Shown: positions 35,388 to 35,742 of the stretch, one piece after another
Layout of the letters: each line of letters opens with the position of its first letter
How positions within the stretch are numbered: position 1 is the first letter of the stretch
NCBI GenBank assembly: GCA_001579985.1
Contig: LRSR01004631.1
Location: 1-35,742, forward strand
Reading direction: 5' to 3'
Origin: Hypsibius dujardini
Lineage: Eukaryota; Tardigrada; Eutardigrada; Parachela; Hypsibiidae
Length of the DNA stretch: 35,742 nucleotides
The notes under the pieces: generated by a model
Told to the model about the DNA's origin: nothing
Database searches by the model: none
Seen by the model: only the letters and a program-made list of their open reading frames with translations
Position numbers and translations under genes: made by a program

Positions 35388-35742
35388 ATGAAAAGTGGAC
35401 TGAACGAGAAGTTAGAAATCAAAGCGAGAAGTCGTGTCTCGAGACGAGATGCGAAGACTCACCCTTATTGGACAGACATGGCTACAATGTTAACAAGCGC
35501 ATTCTTCAATCGACACAGAAACATCACTAGCAGAAGACAAGAACAAGTACTACTACAGTACGAGAAATACAGTAGGAATGCATGTGAGCAATATCAGCGA
35601 CATGAGAATCCAGGGCCTAAAATAGCAAAAAACTAATGATCTACAACCCCCTGGGGGCGGGGCGCTTCCCGCCCCCGGGATTAATTTTAGCAGTTTCGTC
35701 AACTGTTCACAAGTCATTCTTACGAATTATCATCATTAAAAA
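35388..35742 (+). other. Right edge: basic 82-codon frame and GC hairpin
   Basis: An open frame at 35388-35636 encodes an Arg/Glu/Gln-rich 82-residue peptide of unknown kind. It could be a chance frame or part of a repeat. A GC-rich hairpin follows at 35653-35676 (GGGGGCGGG, loop GCGCTT, CCCGCCCCC), conspicuous in AT-rich DNA. Confidence 0.35.

Overview
This window is nuclear DNA from an animal, most likely an invertebrate. Genes are split by GT-AG introns of about 50-700 bases, there are no operons with ribosome sites, and the products are animal housekeeping and chromatin proteins. I cannot fix the phylum. A small secreted Pro/Tyr/Ala-rich protein at the right end would suit an animal with a cuticle or eggshell, but that is a weak hint.

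Layout from left to right. (1) Positions 421-1749 and 8858-10446 (+) hold two copies of a degraded ankyrin-repeat gene, possibly with a SOCS box. They flank (2) a seven-exon GKAP/HURP (DLGAP-family) gene at 2683-7156 (-). (3) A ten-exon USP8-like deubiquitinase lies at 11068-16281 (-), with MIT-like, rhodanese and USP catalytic parts. (4) A JmjC histone-demethylase-like gene lies at 17216-19972 (-). (5) A complete eight-exon deoxyhypusine synthase lies at 21114-23759 (-). (6) A 3.4 kb intergenic stretch with inverted repeats follows; it may hold a small unrecognised gene. (7) A five-exon xylulokinase lies at 27175-29994 (+), with one apparent frameshift. (8) A fold-back element at 30468-31311 has arms of about 400 bases. 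(9) A three-exon gene for a small single-pass membrane protein lies at 32261-33773 (-); it is visible only after splicing. (10) A secreted Pro/Tyr/Ala-rich protein gene lies at 34450-35149 (+), with an in-frame TAG 14 codons before a second stop.

For USP8, DHPS, XYLB, the GKAP gene and the small membrane gene, all exon phases close with GT-AG splice sites, and the conceptual proteins align end to end with what I know of the families. The genes are unrelated housekeeping, signalling and chromatin functions, and I see no pathway linking them.

The most striking global feature is that almost every gene carries one or more introns largely filled by degenerate ACAG/CTGT tetranucleotide tracts, often starting within tens of bases of a splice site. 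The best leads are these tracts, the paired ankyrin copies with shared lesions, the giant inverted repeat, the Trp-for-Thr change in the USP Cys box, the xylulokinase frameshift and the premature TAG.
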